Shown here: positions 51,848 through 61,694 of the stretch, one piece after another
Position numbering within the stretch: position 1 is the first letter of the stretch
How the letters are laid out: each line of letters opens with the position of its first letter
Assembly (NCBI GenBank): GCA_023424395.1
Contig: JAFADY010000017.1
Location: forward strand, 62,001-126,000
DNA: 64,000 nucleotides
Direction of reading: 5' to 3'
Source of the DNA: Bacteroidota bacterium
GTDB lineage: Bacteria > Bacteroidota > Bacteroidia > Bacteroidales > Dysgonomonadaceae
Made by a program: the position numbers and the translations under genes
Notes under the pieces: model-generated
Told to the model about the DNA's origin: nothing
Databases searched by the model: none
The model's input: only the letters and a program-made list of their open reading frames with translations

Positions 51848-53236
51848 CTACAACAGATTGCTTGCCAATTCCGACAGTTCGCTACGTTCGCCCTTCACTA
51901 AATTTACGTGAGCGAAAATGGTTTGTCCTTTCATCTTGTCTATCATATAAGCCAATCCGTTGGATTGGGAATCCAGGTAAGGTGAGTCTATTTGTTGCAG
52001 GTCGCCGGTGAATATCATTTTCGTATTTTCTCCGGCGCGGGTAATAATGGTTTTTACTTCGTGTGGCGTGAGGTTTTGCGCTTCGTCGATAATACAAAAC
52101 GTTTCGGTAAGGCTTCGTCCGCGAATAAAAGCCAACGCTTCAATTTCCAGTTGTCCCGATTTTTGTAATTCTTCGATGGTGCGTAAATCGCCGCTGTTTG
52201 ATCCGAGATGCGATTTAATCACGTTCAGGTTATCGAAAAGCGGCTGCATATAAGGTGCAATTTTTTGTTTCTCGTCACCCGGCAAATATCCCAAGTCTTT
52301 GTTAGACAAAGACACAATGGGGCGGGCAAGCAAAATCTGGTGATAGATTTTGTTTTGCTTTAACGCAGAGGCCAACGCCAACAGCGTTTTTCCGGTTCCG
52401 GCTTTTCCGGTGAGGCCGACGAGTTTTATTTCGGGATCGTTTAAAACCTCAAACGCGAAGGCTTGTTCCGCGTTTCGGGCCTGAATACCGAAATTGACCT
52501 CTTTCTCTATTTTTTTGATATTCCCGGTAAACGGATTATACCTGACCAACACGCTGTTTCGCTCACTTTTCAGGATGAAACATTGGTTGGGCATAATTTC
52601 GTTTTGGAAGTTGAATTCTTCGAAATCCACTCCCAAAGGCTGTGCGTAAATTTTATCGATCAAATCGGGATCGATTCCTTCGACAACCAGTTCGCCTTCG
52701 TCAAAAATATCAATATCGGTTACCTTGTCGTTGATGTAATCTTCGGCAAGTATGCCCAACGAACGCGCCTTCATCCGAAGGTTTATATCTTTGGACACCA
52801 AAATGGTTTTGGTGTCCGCGTTTTTTTCCGCTATATCCACAACCGTGGAAAGTATCCGGTTATCGGGGGTGCGTTCCGGAAAGGCCTGTTGAATTTTTTC
52901 GTTGGAGTGCGAGCTGTTTACAATGTAAAGTTTTCCACGCCCCAAGCCGAGTTCGGCGCCATTGGTGAAAAGTTCGTCATCGGTTATCAGATCGAGTTCC
53001 CGTACAAAAGCGCGCGCGTTAAAATTGATCTGTTCGTTTCCTTTTTTGAATTTATCCAGTTCTTCCAGCACCACAAAGGGCAAATAGATGTCGTTCTCTT
53101 CAAAATTATCAAGGCACTTATAATCGTGGAGGATTACGTTCGTGTCGAGGATAAAGTTTTTTTTGGGATTTTTGATCGATTTCGTAGTTCTTGCTCTCGT
53201 TTTTGTTTTCGCCTTGCTTGTTGTGGTAGTTGCCAT
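51848..53236 (-). CDS. PhoH family protein with N-terminal PIN domain
   Basis: 462 residues. PIN nuclease domain (about 27-165) beginning FILDTNVILHDYKCL, with further acidic residues in VSKDINLRMKA. The C-terminal PhoH ATPase has Walker A GLTGKAGTGKTLLALA near 273-288, Walker B TFCIIDEAQNLTPHEVKTI near 374 and MIFTGDLQQID near 402. This PIN-PhoH (PhoH2/YlaK) architecture is linked to RNA unwinding and cleavage. Monocistronic. Confidence 0.95.
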   Translation of the reverse strand: MATTTTSKAKTKTRARTTKSIKNPKKNFILDTNVILHDYKCLDNFEENDIYLPFVVLEELDKFKKGNEQINFNARAFVRELDLITDDELFTNGAELGLGRGKLYIVNSSHSNEKIQQAFPERTPDNRILSTVVDIAEKNADTKTILVSKDINLRMKARSLGILAEDYINDKVTDIDIFDEGELVVEGIDPDLIDKIYAQPLGVDFEEFNFQNEIMPNQCFILKSERNSVLVRYNPFTGNIKKIEKEVNFGIQARNAEQAFAFEVLNDPEIKLVGLTGKAGTGKTLLALASALKQNKIYHQILLARPIVSLSNKDLGYLPGDEKQKIAPYMQPLFDNLNVIKSHLGSNSGDLRTIEELQKSGQLEIEALAFIRGRSLTETFCIIDEAQNLTPHEVKTIITRAGENTKMIFTGDLQQIDSPYLDSQSNGLAYMIDKMKGQTIFAHVNLVKGERSELSELASNLL

Positions 53237-53326
53237 GTCAGTTAAATTTAAATTTCATACCTTATAGAAACGCAATTCTTGAAGATTTGTTTCGGAAATC
53301 GGCTATATTTTTATCAGCAACGAATA

Positions 53327-53366
53327 AAAAATGCAGTATCCATCACCAGATACTGCATTCATTTTT
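53327..53366 (-). terminator. Terminator after the lipocalin-like lipoprotein gene
   Basis: Stem AATGCAGTATC/GATACTGCATT with an 8-nt loop; T-rich on the minus-strand 3' side. 17 nt past the stop. Confidence 0.85.
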
Positions 53367-53382
53367 GTGTAATTACTTGCTA

Positions 53383-53799
53383 TTATTTAAAAGTAAGAAC
53401 ACGTAAATCGATATTTTCTGATCCCTGACGAAGAATGAGTTCCGTTGCGGTGCATTTTTCAATCTCGTATTTTCTTCCTTCTATAGTCAAAATGTTTTTG
53501 CCATCATCCGTCGATAAAGACCAAATTCCCGCGCTGTCTTTCTCATTTCCACAAGCATCGTTTACAGAAATTTTGAAGCTACCGTTAGAGTTAAAATCCC
53601 ATTTATCGTCTTTTTCACATGGCTCCGTAAGTTGTTCCACAGCCATGAGTTTATCCGAAGTCAGAGTCCACGGCCTGAGCACCAGCGTTGCTCGAATTGT
53701 TTCAGTTTCTATCTCTTCTTTGGTACATGAAGAAACGCCTAAGCCTATGGATAATATAAATGCAAAAAGCAAAGCAAATTTCAAATTTTTCATAATCAA
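53383..53799 (-). CDS. Lipocalin-like hypothetical lipoprotein
   Basis: 138 residues with lipoprotein signal ending VSSC (Cys near 25), then a small beta-barrel pattern: LRPWTLTSDKLMAVEQL, DDKWDFNSNGSFKISVNDAC, SAGIWSLSTDDGKNILTIEG, YEIEKCTATELILRQ. This is the lipocalin-like family abundant in Bacteroidetes; the ligand is unknown. The start may be the second Met (53793). Confidence 0.78.
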   Translation of the reverse strand: MIMKNLKFALLFAFILSIGLGVSSCTKEEIETETIRATLVLRPWTLTSDKLMAVEQLTEPCEKDDKWDFNSNGSFKISVNDACGNEKDSAGIWSLSTDDGKNILTIEGRKYEIEKCTATELILRQGSENIDLRVLTFK

Positions 53800-53986
53800 T
53801 TTATTTAGTTAATAACATTATAAATAACGATTATCGATAATTTTTGTTATTCCATTTCTGTTGCATTTAAGATAATTTCATTGTTTCCAACAACTAATTT
53901 ACAAATTGTAACGTAGAACCTTGACGATTTAGGTTTTTTTGAGCGGAATGATCGTACTTTTAAGATTAGCTTATTCTTATTTTTTT

Positions 53987-53994
53987 TATCTTTG
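53987..53994 (+). promoter_or_regulatory. Promoter -7 element of the second M3 peptidase gene
   Basis: TATCTTTG, 31 nt before the start codon; matches the Bacteroidetes consensus. No clear -33. Confidence 0.6.
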
Positions 53995-54025
53995 CGTCAC
54001 TTAAAAAACCACTAACTAAATTATT

Positions 54026-56131
54026 ATGAAAAAATTAATAATAGCATTTTTATTTATGACAGCAATAACTACTGCTTTAACGGCAGATGAGAATCCTTTT
54101 TTTAAGCCCTTCGATACGCCTTACGGCACAGCGCCTTTCGATAAAATAAAGATAGAACATTTTGAACCGGCTTTTGAGAGAGCCATCAAAGAGCATCGGG
54201 AAGAAGTTGATAAAATTGCGGCGAATACGCAACCGGCGACATTTAAGAATACGATCGAAGCCATGGAATATTCGGGTGAAATGTTGAGCCGCGTAAGTTC
54301 CGTGTTCTTCAATTTGAACAGCGCCGAAAGCAACGATGAGATGATGCAAATTTCCAGAAACTTGAGCCCTAAATTGTCTGAGCACTCAAACAACATCAAT
54401 CTCAACGAAAATCTTTTCAAAAGAATAAAAACCGTGTACGATGCACGAAATACTTCGGGATTGACGCCGGAACAGATTCGTTTGGTCGAAAAATACTACG
54501 AACGATTCGAAAACAGCGGGGCAACTCTTTCAGCAGCCGATAAAGAAACTTACCGCAAACTTTCTATGGAATTAAGCAAAGCTACGCTCGATTTCGGACA
54601 AAATAACCTGAGAGAGACCAACGCTTACGAAATGCTGCTCACCGACAAAGCCGATTTGGTAGGCCTTCCCGAAAGCGTAATTGAAGCGGCGGCGGCCAAA
54701 GCAAAATCGAAAGACAAAGAAGGTTGGTTATTCGATCTTTCAGCGCCGAGCTATATCGGTTTCATGAAATATTCCAGCCGCCGCGATTTGCGCGAAAAGC
54801 TTTACATGGCTTACAATACCAAAAGTGTAAAAGGCGGGGAATTCGATAACAAAGAGAATGTGCAAAAAATAGCCAACCTTCGCTTGCAGATAGCGAATTT
54901 ATTGGGTTACAAAAGTTATTCGGAATACGTATTGAAAAACCGGATGGCAAAAAACGACAAAGCAGTTTTTGAATTATTGGATAAACTGTCTGCTGCATTC
55001 ACACCGATAGCCCAACAAGAAGTGAAGGACGTACAGCAATTTGCTTCGCAAATGGAAGGAAAGCCTGTGGAATTACAGCCGTGGGATTGGAGTTATTATG
55101 CAGATAAATTGAAGGACAGTCGTTTTAATTTGAACGACGAAATGACGCGCCCGTATTTTGAATTGGAAAACGTGAAAAAAGGCATTTTCGGTTTGGCAAC
55201 AGATCTGTATGGTTTGCGATTTGTGAAAAATTCCAATATCGCCGTTTATCACCCCGAAGTGGAAGCTTTTGACGTGTTGGACGAAAACGGGAATTTCTTA
55301 TCGGTTTTGTACACCGATTTCCACCCCCGTGAGGGAAAACGCGCCGGCGCATGGATGACTTCTTACAAAAATCAATTCATAAAAGATGGTAAAGACAGCC
55401 GCCCGCACGTTTCCATTGTGATGAACTTCACGCGTCCGACCGAATCCAAACCGGCTTTGCTCACTTTTGACGAGGTGAGAACTTTCCTCCACGAATTCGG
55501 ACATGCCTTGCATGGAATGCTCGCGAAAAGCAATTATGAGTCGCTTTCAGGAACAAGCGTTTATCGCGATTTTGTGGAGTTGCCCTCGCATATCATGGAA
55601 AATTGGCTGGTTCAAAAAGATTTCCTCGATAAATTTGCGTTTCATTACGAAACCGGCGAAAAAATGCCGGCAGAACTATTACAGAAAATTATCGATGCAA
55701 GTAATTATAACACCGGTTATGCTACTTTACGCCAGCTTTCGTTCGGTTATTTGGATATGGCATGGCATTCGCTCACACAACCTTTCGATGCAGATATTCG
55801 CCAATTCGAACAAGACGCTATGACACGCGTACAACTGCTTCCGGTTGTTCCCGAAACAAGCATGTCGGCACAATTCGGACATATTTTCTCAGGAGGCTAC
55901 GCTGCCGGATATTACAGTTACAAATGGGCTGAAGTGATGGATGCCGACGCGTTTTCGGTATTTAAGAAAAACGGAATTTTCGATAAGGAAACCGCACATT
56001 CTTTCAGAACAAACATTTTGGAAAAAGGAAATACTGCGGATCCGACGGAGCTTTATAAAAATTTCCGCGGCCAGGAACCTTCTGTCGATGCGCTGTTGGA
56101 GAGAGCGGGCGTGAAAAATTTATCCTTGTGA
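54026..56131 (+). CDS. M3 family metallopeptidase (Dcp-like), secreted
   Basis: 701 residues, paralogue of the lipoprotein peptidase at 31993-34122 and similar from end to end. Signal peptide to about residue 20 (TTALTAD), but no lipobox, so this copy is probably soluble in the periplasm. Zinc motif HEFGHALHG near 489 and YRDFVELPSHIMENW about 20 residues later. The opening NPFFKPFDTPYGTAPFDKI is typical of Dcp. It hydrolyses short peptides, probably for peptide-based nutrition. Confidence 0.95.
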   Translation: MKKLIIAFLFMTAITTALTADENPFFKPFDTPYGTAPFDKIKIEHFEPAFERAIKEHREEVDKIAANTQPATFKNTIEAMEYSGEMLSRVSSVFFNLNSAESNDEMMQISRNLSPKLSEHSNNINLNENLFKRIKTVYDARNTSGLTPEQIRLVEKYYERFENSGATLSAADKETYRKLSMELSKATLDFGQNNLRETNAYEMLLTDKADLVGLPESVIEAAAAKAKSKDKEGWLFDLSAPSYIGFMKYSSRRDLREKLYMAYNTKSVKGGEFDNKENVQKIANLRLQIANLLGYKSYSEYVLKNRMAKNDKAVFELLDKLSAAFTPIAQQEVKDVQQFASQMEGKPVELQPWDWSYYADKLKDSRFNLNDEMTRPYFELENVKKGIFGLATDLYGLRFVKNSNIAVYHPEVEAFDVLDENGNFLSVLYTDFHPREGKRAGAWMTSYKNQFIKDGKDSRPHVSIVMNFTRPTESKPALLTFDEVRTFLHEFGHALHGMLAKSNYESLSGTSVYRDFVELPSHIMENWLVQKDFLDKFAFHYETGEKMPAELLQKIIDASNYNTGYATLRQLSFGYLDMAWHSLTQPFDADIRQFEQDAMTRVQLLPVVPETSMSAQFGHIFSGGYAAGYYSYKWAEVMDADAFSVFKKNGIFDKETAHSFRTNILEKGNTADPTELYKNFRGQEPSVDALLERAGVKNLSL

Positions 56132-56148
56132 TTCGTATATAAAAGTAA

Positions 56149-56183
56149 AAAAGCATTGAACGGAAAAGTTCAATGCTTTTTTT
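56149..56183 (+). terminator. Terminator between the M3 peptidase and sufB genes
   Basis: AAAGCATTGAAC/GTTCAATGCTTT, 12-bp perfect stem with a 6-nt loop and T run. A-rich upstream flank, so it can act on both strands. Confidence 0.88.
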
Positions 56184-56217
56184 ATCGTAACATTATGCCT
56201 TCAAACCCGTAACCCGC

Positions 56218-57669
56218 TTACCCCACGCTTCCTTCCAAACTAATTTGCAGCAACTTCTGTGCTTCAACGGCAAATTCCATCGGAAGTTTGTTCACTACTT
56301 CTTTCACGTAACCATTTACGATCAATCCGATAGCTTCTTCTTCTCCCAAACCGCGTTGGTTGCAGTAGAAAATTTGGTCTTCGCTGATTTTCGAAGTCGT
56401 GGCTTCGTGTTCTAAAATTGCTGTTGGATTTTGAATATCGGTGTAAGGAAATGTGTGTGCGCCACAGTAATCGGTAAGCAGCAAGCTGTCGCACTGCGAG
56501 TGATTACGGGCGTTTTCCGCTTTTTTCGAAACTTTTACTAAGCCCCGATAACTGTTTTGGCTGCTTCCTGCCGAAATCCCTTTCGAAACGATTCTGCTTC
56601 TTGTATTTTTGCCCAAATGGATCATTTTGGTTCCGGTATCGGCTTGTTGAAAATTGTTGGTAACGGCAACGGAATAAAATTCGCCCACCGAGTTATCGCC
56701 CGCCAAAATGCACGACGGATATTTCCACGTAATAGCAGAGCCGGTTTCTACCTGCGTCCACGAAATTTTGGAGTTTTTTCCTTTGCAAATACCGCGTTTG
56801 GTAACGAAATTATATACGCCGCCTTTACCGTTTTTATCGCCCGGATACCAATTTTGAACCGTAGAATATTTCACTTCGGCATTTTCGAGGGCAACAATTT
56901 CCACGATGGCCGCGTGAAGCTGATTTTCGTCGCGTTGGGGCGCCGTACAGCCTTCGAGATAACTCACGTAAGAGTCATCGTCGGCGACAATGAGCGTGCG
57001 CTCAAATTGCCCCGTATTGGCTGCGTTGATGCGAAAATAAGTAGATAACTCCATCGGACAACGAACGCCTTTGGGTATGTAAACGAAAGAACCGTCGCTG
57101 AAAACCGCCGAATTGAGCGCGGCATAAAAATTGTCTTTGTATGGAACCACGGTGGCAAGATATTTCTTTACCAAATCGGGGTGATGTTGCACGGCCTCGC
57201 TGAACGAACTAAAGATGATTCCTTTTTCGGCCAACGTTTCTTTGTAAGTAGTTTTTACCGAAACGCTATCCATTACGGCATCAACCGCAACTCCGGCAAG
57301 CACTTCGCGCTCGTGCAACGGTATTCCGAGTCGCTCGAAGGTCTTCAAAAGTTCAGGATCCACTTCGTCCAAGCTCTTCGGGCCTTTTTTCTTGGTTGGG
57401 TCGGCATAATAAATAATGTCCTGAAAATCGATTTCGGGGATATCCAAATGCGCCCATTCGGGTGTTTTCATCGTGAGCCAATGGCGATAGGCTTTCAGAC
57501 GAAACTCCAACATCCATTCGGGTTCATTTTTCTTTGCCGAGATTAGGCGAACAACGTCCTCGTTCAGCCCTTTGGCTATGGTTTCGGTTTCCACATCGGT
57601 GGTAAAACCGTATTTATAATCGGTGGTTGTCAGCTCATTTAATATTTGATCTTGATCTAATTCTTGCAT
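56218..57669 (-). CDS. sufB: Fe-S cluster assembly scaffold SufB
   Basis: 483 residues; scaffold of the SUF system, normally as SufBC2D. Recognisable runs: DYKYGFTTDVETETIAKGL at the N-terminus, IPKGVRCPMELSTYFRIN near 200, LIVADDDSYVSYLEGCTAP near 228, SKISWTQVETGSAITWKYPS near 300, SRIVSKGISAGSSQNSYRG near 360 and the C-terminal LEHEATTSKISEDQIFYCNQRG. It stands alone: the next genes on this strand in either direction are not sufC, sufD or sufS. A TACTTTTG -7 element lies at 57783-57776. Confidence 0.97.
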   Translation of the reverse strand: MQELDQDQILNELTTTDYKYGFTTDVETETIAKGLNEDVVRLISAKKNEPEWMLEFRLKAYRHWLTMKTPEWAHLDIPEIDFQDIIYYADPTKKKGPKSLDEVDPELLKTFERLGIPLHEREVLAGVAVDAVMDSVSVKTTYKETLAEKGIIFSSFSEAVQHHPDLVKKYLATVVPYKDNFYAALNSAVFSDGSFVYIPKGVRCPMELSTYFRINAANTGQFERTLIVADDDSYVSYLEGCTAPQRDENQLHAAIVEIVALENAEVKYSTVQNWYPGDKNGKGGVYNFVTKRGICKGKNSKISWTQVETGSAITWKYPSCILAGDNSVGEFYSVAVTNNFQQADTGTKMIHLGKNTRSRIVSKGISAGSSQNSYRGLVKVSKKAENARNHSQCDSLLLTDYCGAHTFPYTDIQNPTAILEHEATTSKISEDQIFYCNQRGLGEEEAIGLIVNGYVKEVVNKLPMEFAVEAQKLLQISLEGSVG

Positions 57670-57910
57670 TGATGTGTGATTTTTTTGATTGTTGCAATCG
57701 TTGTTCTACATTAATAGGAGAAACTTTTCGAGTTTCCAACCATTCATAACAACCATCGCGCAGTATTTGTTTATGCAAAAGTAAGAGTTTTTTGATAAAC
57801 TTCGGAACTTATAGAAATAGGTTTTTGCGATTGCGCATAGATGAACATTTATTCATTTGAGCTTGTTTACTAAACAAATAAAAATAATAACAAGACAAAA
57901 AACGATTAAA

Positions 57911-58489
57911 ATGAAAAGAGTAGCATTAGCATTTATTACGGTTTTATTAGGTGTTTCACTTTCGGCTCAATCGAGCTATAAAGTAGATCCGGCGCACGCT
58001 TCAGTTAATTTCAAGGTAAAACACATGGGTATTACGTTTGTAAGCGGAAAATTCGAAAAATTCGATGGCGGTGTTGTAGGAAGTTTGAGTAATTTAGAAG
58101 CCGCACGTGTGTTTTTTAATGTAGAAACGGCGAGCATAAATACAAGCGTACAAAAACGCGATGATCACTTACGCAGTGCCGATTTTTTTGAGGTGGAAAA
58201 ATTCCCATCTATGTCGTTCGAGAGTACAGGTATTGAAAAAGTGGATGAGGAAAATTATAAGCTGAAAGGTATGCTACAAATTAAAGATGTTTCGAAACCG
58301 GTTACTTTTGACGTGAAATACGGCGGTGTGGCCAAAGGTAGAAACGGAGAAGACATTCTTGGATTCGTGGCTAAAAACACCATCAATCGCTTTGATTACA
58401 ACGTGGCCTACGACCCCGAATTAAGTTCCGTTGGAAAAGATGTGCACATAACGCTTTATCTTGAGTTTAAGGGCGAACCGAAAAAGTAA
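57911..58489 (+). CDS. YceI family periplasmic protein
   Basis: 192 residues: signal peptide (cleavage near SLSAQ), then a lipocalin-like barrel with SSYKVDPAHASVNFKVKHMG, KFEKFDGGVVG, KRDDHLRSADFFEVEKFPSM and LKGMLQIKDVSKPVTFDVKY. YceI proteins bind polyprenyl or other amphiphilic ligands. I chose ATG 57911 because it starts the signal peptide; the longer frame from 57857 adds 18 residues with no support. Own terminator follows. Confidence 0.93.
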   Translation: MKRVALAFITVLLGVSLSAQSSYKVDPAHASVNFKVKHMGITFVSGKFEKFDGGVVGSLSNLEAARVFFNVETASINTSVQKRDDHLRSADFFEVEKFPSMSFESTGIEKVDEENYKLKGMLQIKDVSKPVTFDVKYGGVAKGRNGEDILGFVAKNTINRFDYNVAYDPELSSVGKDVHITLYLEFKGEPKK

Positions 58490-58507
58490 ATAGTTTGTAT
58501 TCAGCAA

Positions 58508-58546
58508 TAAAAAAACAGGACTGCGGTAACGTAGTCCTGTTTTTTT
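58508..58546 (+). terminator. Terminator after the YceI gene
   Basis: AAAACAGGACT/AGTCCTGTTTT stem with a short loop and T run; located 14 nt from the DUF3298 stop on the other strand, so probably shared. Confidence 0.87.
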
Positions 58547-58560
58547 ACATATTTTTCAGG

Positions 58561-59424
58561 TTAGTTCTCGTTCAAAAAAAATCGTATAACGATTCCGTCA
58601 GGAATGAGAATGTCTTGTAAATCGGAGTAGGGCACCGTAACTTCGATAACGCCCATGGCATAAGGCGCAATTTCGTATTGATTATAAGCGTAATGAATGC
58701 CTTTATCGTCGAGCCAAAAATTGTTGTTGGGTACAATATCATCCACCGTGAAAAAACCGTGCATCAACAACGAATCGGGTTCGGGAGCATTGAATTGTTT
58801 CATTAAATTGCCAACGATCTTATCGGTTAAAGGCTTGTAATAATCAGGTTTAAACAGGTCTTCTTCGGAAAGCGTTACCAAATCGTTCAAATCTATATTG
58901 GTGTAAGTTACGCGGTATGAGCCGTGCGCGCCGCCCGTATAATCGCTGAACTCCACCGCATAGGCCAAAAGCGAATCGTTTTGGAACAAAATTTTGTTTG
59001 TGTTGCTCATGTTGTACCAATACCACTGCGGCATATCGTTCTCACCGAGGCGTGCTTTATCGGCATAATAATCGTTGGATAACTCCTCGTAGTCTTCAGT
59101 GTATTTGGCGAGATAATTGTCAACGGCTTGTTCCGGCGTCATGGAATCATACACACGCTCACCGAAAAACGTTCCCAAAAATATCTGCTGCAAACGCGCC
59201 AAATCTTCTTCGTTGCGGAATTTCACAGGATAGGTAAAATTTACTTTCACATCGGCAAAAGGGAGTGTGGTGTCGTTTTCAACGAGCATTGGTATCTTTT
59301 TAGCTACAACGATACTGTCGAAATCTATTTCATTTGATGCACCTGTCGTTTTTTTACATGATGCAAATATTCCTACGAATGCAAATACACTGATAATAAC
59401 CTGAATGATTGCGTTTTGTTTCAT
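58561..59424 (-). CDS. DUF3298 (RsiV-like) lipoprotein
   Basis: 287 residues with lipoprotein signal ending IFASC (Cys near 22). The N-terminal part is DUF4163-like (PFADVKVNFTYPVKFRNEED) and the C-terminal part DUF3298 (FSDYTGGAHGSYRVTYTNIDL; LVTLSEEDLFKPDYYKPLTD; DKGIHYAYNQYEIAPYAMG). The same domain pair is in the anti-sigma factor RsiV, but there is no transmembrane or sigma-binding part here. Likely an envelope protein of unknown role. Confidence 0.85.
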   Translation of the reverse strand: MKQNAIIQVIISVFAFVGIFASCKKTTGASNEIDFDSIVVAKKIPMLVENDTTLPFADVKVNFTYPVKFRNEEDLARLQQIFLGTFFGERVYDSMTPEQAVDNYLAKYTEDYEELSNDYYADKARLGENDMPQWYWYNMSNTNKILFQNDSLLAYAVEFSDYTGGAHGSYRVTYTNIDLNDLVTLSEEDLFKPDYYKPLTDKIVGNLMKQFNAPEPDSLLMHGFFTVDDIVPNNNFWLDDKGIHYAYNQYEIAPYAMGVIEVTVPYSDLQDILIPDGIVIRFFLNEN

Positions 59425-59464
59425 AATATTTTATTCTAACTTCTGATTTCTAACTTCTAACTTG
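59425..59464. repeat. Short TTCTAAC microsatellite between the DUF3298 and DUF4831 genes
   Basis: TTCTAAC recurs four times, with one GATTTCT interruption, filling the whole 40-nt spacer (59431-59462). Too short to judge a function. Confidence 0.5.
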
Positions 59465-60541
59465 TCATTGGATAATTTGTTTCACAGCGCCCAACTCAGG
59501 ATAGAAAATTACCTGAATGGGCTGTTTCATGTTATCGAACATTTTTTTTACGAGTACATCTTGAGAGCCGAATTGAACCACGTCTGTTTCTATGCTTTTT
59601 ACCGCGCGGTTTTTGAATTCAATGGTTAGGACGGCTTTTCCCGGAATGTTATACACAAGCCCTTCGGTAAGTTTGGTTTCCAATCTTTGCAAATCGCGTT
59701 CCGATAATTGGCTTTCAACTTGTGGCGTTTTGTTTTTTAGCGTCAAGTAAACGGGTTCTCCGGCAAGATTATCGGCATCCACCGGGCCTAGTTTTTCCGA
59801 AAAACGAGCGACAACACGGCGGTCAATATTCGCAGCATCGGGCATAACGGTTATGTTGTGCGTAAAATATTCAGTGGATTCGCTACCGGCGAAAAGTTCC
59901 GTGAGCGCTTTTTCCTGCACATTAATTTCGTCCATTACCACTTTGTAGGCGTTGCCGTCGGGTGGCATATTTTCGGCTTCGCCGGTTAGAATATCCTGAC
60001 GACTGCGACGGAGATCGAAAATTTGTCGTGCCACTAACTCCGCTTGTTTAGCAATGGAGCCTGCCATGAGCGTTTCCTGCGATAAAAACCGGCGCGGATT
60101 AGCCGATGCAGCTTGAGCTGTGGGAATTTCCATTTGCGTAGCAGTATTAAATTGGGGTTCAGCATTTATGGATGCTATCACGCCGTCTTCGCGAAGCGTA
60201 ACATAGGGCTGCAAAGTGTTGGAACGAAATTCCACCATAAAAGAATTATTTTTGTCGGCAACGCCTTTGTTTACCACTGAAATATCTTCTAGCGTGAAAA
60301 CGGTTTTATCATCCCTTATAGGGTTTTCCACACCCAAATAACGCTGCGCGTATTGATAAAAATCGCCGCGAATTTGAACGGTTTTTTTTACCAAAAAAGT
60401 AATTTCGAACGATGTTTTCGGTAGCGAATAAACTACGCCGTAATCGTTTGCTTTAATGGCATTTACGCGGGTGGTTTTTTGGGCGAAAGCTCCGGAAATC
60501 GCAAGAAAAAAAGCCAAAAAGATGGAAAAGGTTATTTTCAT
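59465..60541 (-). CDS. DUF4831 family protein
   Basis: 358 residues with signal peptide (cleavage near GAFAQ, residue 20). Conserved start YGVVYSLPKTSFEITFLVKK, then FYQYAQRYLGVENPI, QIFDLRRSRQDILTGEAENM and a C-terminal region GKAVLTIEFKNRAVKSIE. A Bacteroidetes-specific family of unknown function, probably in the envelope. It lies upstream of the DUF3298 gene on the same strand with only a 40-nt spacer. Confidence 0.87.
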   Translation of the reverse strand: MKITFSIFLAFFLAISGAFAQKTTRVNAIKANDYGVVYSLPKTSFEITFLVKKTVQIRGDFYQYAQRYLGVENPIRDDKTVFTLEDISVVNKGVADKNNSFMVEFRSNTLQPYVTLREDGVIASINAEPQFNTATQMEIPTAQAASANPRRFLSQETLMAGSIAKQAELVARQIFDLRRSRQDILTGEAENMPPDGNAYKVVMDEINVQEKALTELFAGSESTEYFTHNITVMPDAANIDRRVVARFSEKLGPVDADNLAGEPVYLTLKNKTPQVESQLSERDLQRLETKLTEGLVYNIPGKAVLTIEFKNRAVKSIETDVVQFGSQDVLVKKMFDNMKQPIQVIFYPELGAVKQIIQ

Positions 60542-60674
60542 TGTAATTTATAGTTATTCGATTGATATTCAATAGTAATTTAGTTGTAATTCAAATGTAT
60601 CGTTGAATATTTCAACGCCACGACAAATATTAGCGAAGCGAATTACCACGGAATTTCCATTAAAAATCGACGTT

Positions 60675-61694
60675 TTAATTCGCTGATTGAAATTGCTCCA
60701 AAAACCGCACATCGTTCTCAGAAAACATACGCAAATCTTTTACCTGATATTTCAGGTTCGTTATGCGTTCAATTCCCATTCCCAAAGCATATCCCGAATA
60801 AACTTTGCTGTCTATTGCGCAGTTATCCAACACATTGGGATCTACCATTCCGCAACCGAGAATTTCCACCCAACCGGTATATTTGCAGAACGGACAACCT
60901 TTTCCGCCGCAAATATTGCACGAAATATCCATTTCGGCGCTTGGCTCGGTAAACGGGAAATAAGACGGACGCAAACGGATTTTGGTATTTTCGCCGAACA
61001 TTTCTTTAGCGAAATAAAGCAAAGCCTGTTTTAAATCGGCAAACGAAACGTTTTTATCTACATACAACGCTTCCACCTGATGGAAAAAGCAGTGAGCACG
61101 ATACGAAATGGCTTCGTTTCGGTACACGCGTCCCGGACAAATAATGCGAATGGGCGGCTGCGATTGTTCCATCACGCGCGTTTGCACGGATGAAGTATGT
61201 GTACGCAACACCACATCGGGATTACTTTGTATGAAAAACGTGTCCTGCATGTCGCGCGCCGGATGGTCTTCGGCAAAGTTGAGCGACGAAAACACGTGCC
61301 AATCATCTTCAATTTCGGGGCCATCGGCAATAGAAAAGCCCAATCGTTTAAAAATATCGCAAATCTCTTCTTTTACAATGGAAATGGGGTGGCGTGTTCC
61401 CAAAGGAATGGGGTATGCGGTGCGCGAAAGATCGATCTCGGCGTGAGCCGAACCGGAGGTTCGAAATTGGTCTTTCAGCGCTTGAATTTTGTCTTGAGCG
61501 GTTTGTTTCAAAACGTTGAGTTTCATACCCACTTCGCGTTTTTGTTCTGCAGGAACGTTTCTGAAATCGTCCATCAAAGCGGAGATAATACCCTTTTTAC
61601 TCAAATATTTAATGCGTAGCGCGTCAGTTTCTTCGGGCGAAGAAACGGTTAATTGCTCAATTTCCGAAAGAAGAGCATTTATTTTTTCAATCAT
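60675..61694 (-). CDS. pheS: Phenylalanyl-tRNA synthetase alpha subunit
   Basis: Class II catalytic subunit, 339 residues. N-terminal coiled coil (about 1-80), motif 2 GRVYRNEAISYRAHCFFHQ near 185-203, a zinc-knuckle-like CNICGGKGCPFC near 258-269 and motif 3 GYALGMGIERITNLKYQ near 305-321. The beta subunit gene pheT is not adjacent. A TAATTTTG -7 element lies at 61738-61731. Confidence 0.97.
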   Translation of the reverse strand: MIEKINALLSEIEQLTVSSPEETDALRIKYLSKKGIISALMDDFRNVPAEQKREVGMKLNVLKQTAQDKIQALKDQFRTSGSAHAEIDLSRTAYPIPLGTRHPISIVKEEICDIFKRLGFSIADGPEIEDDWHVFSSLNFAEDHPARDMQDTFFIQSNPDVVLRTHTSSVQTRVMEQSQPPIRIICPGRVYRNEAISYRAHCFFHQVEALYVDKNVSFADLKQALLYFAKEMFGENTKIRLRPSYFPFTEPSAEMDISCNICGGKGCPFCKYTGWVEILGCGMVDPNVLDNCAIDSKVYSGYALGMGIERITNLKYQVKDLRMFSENDVRFLEQFQSAN

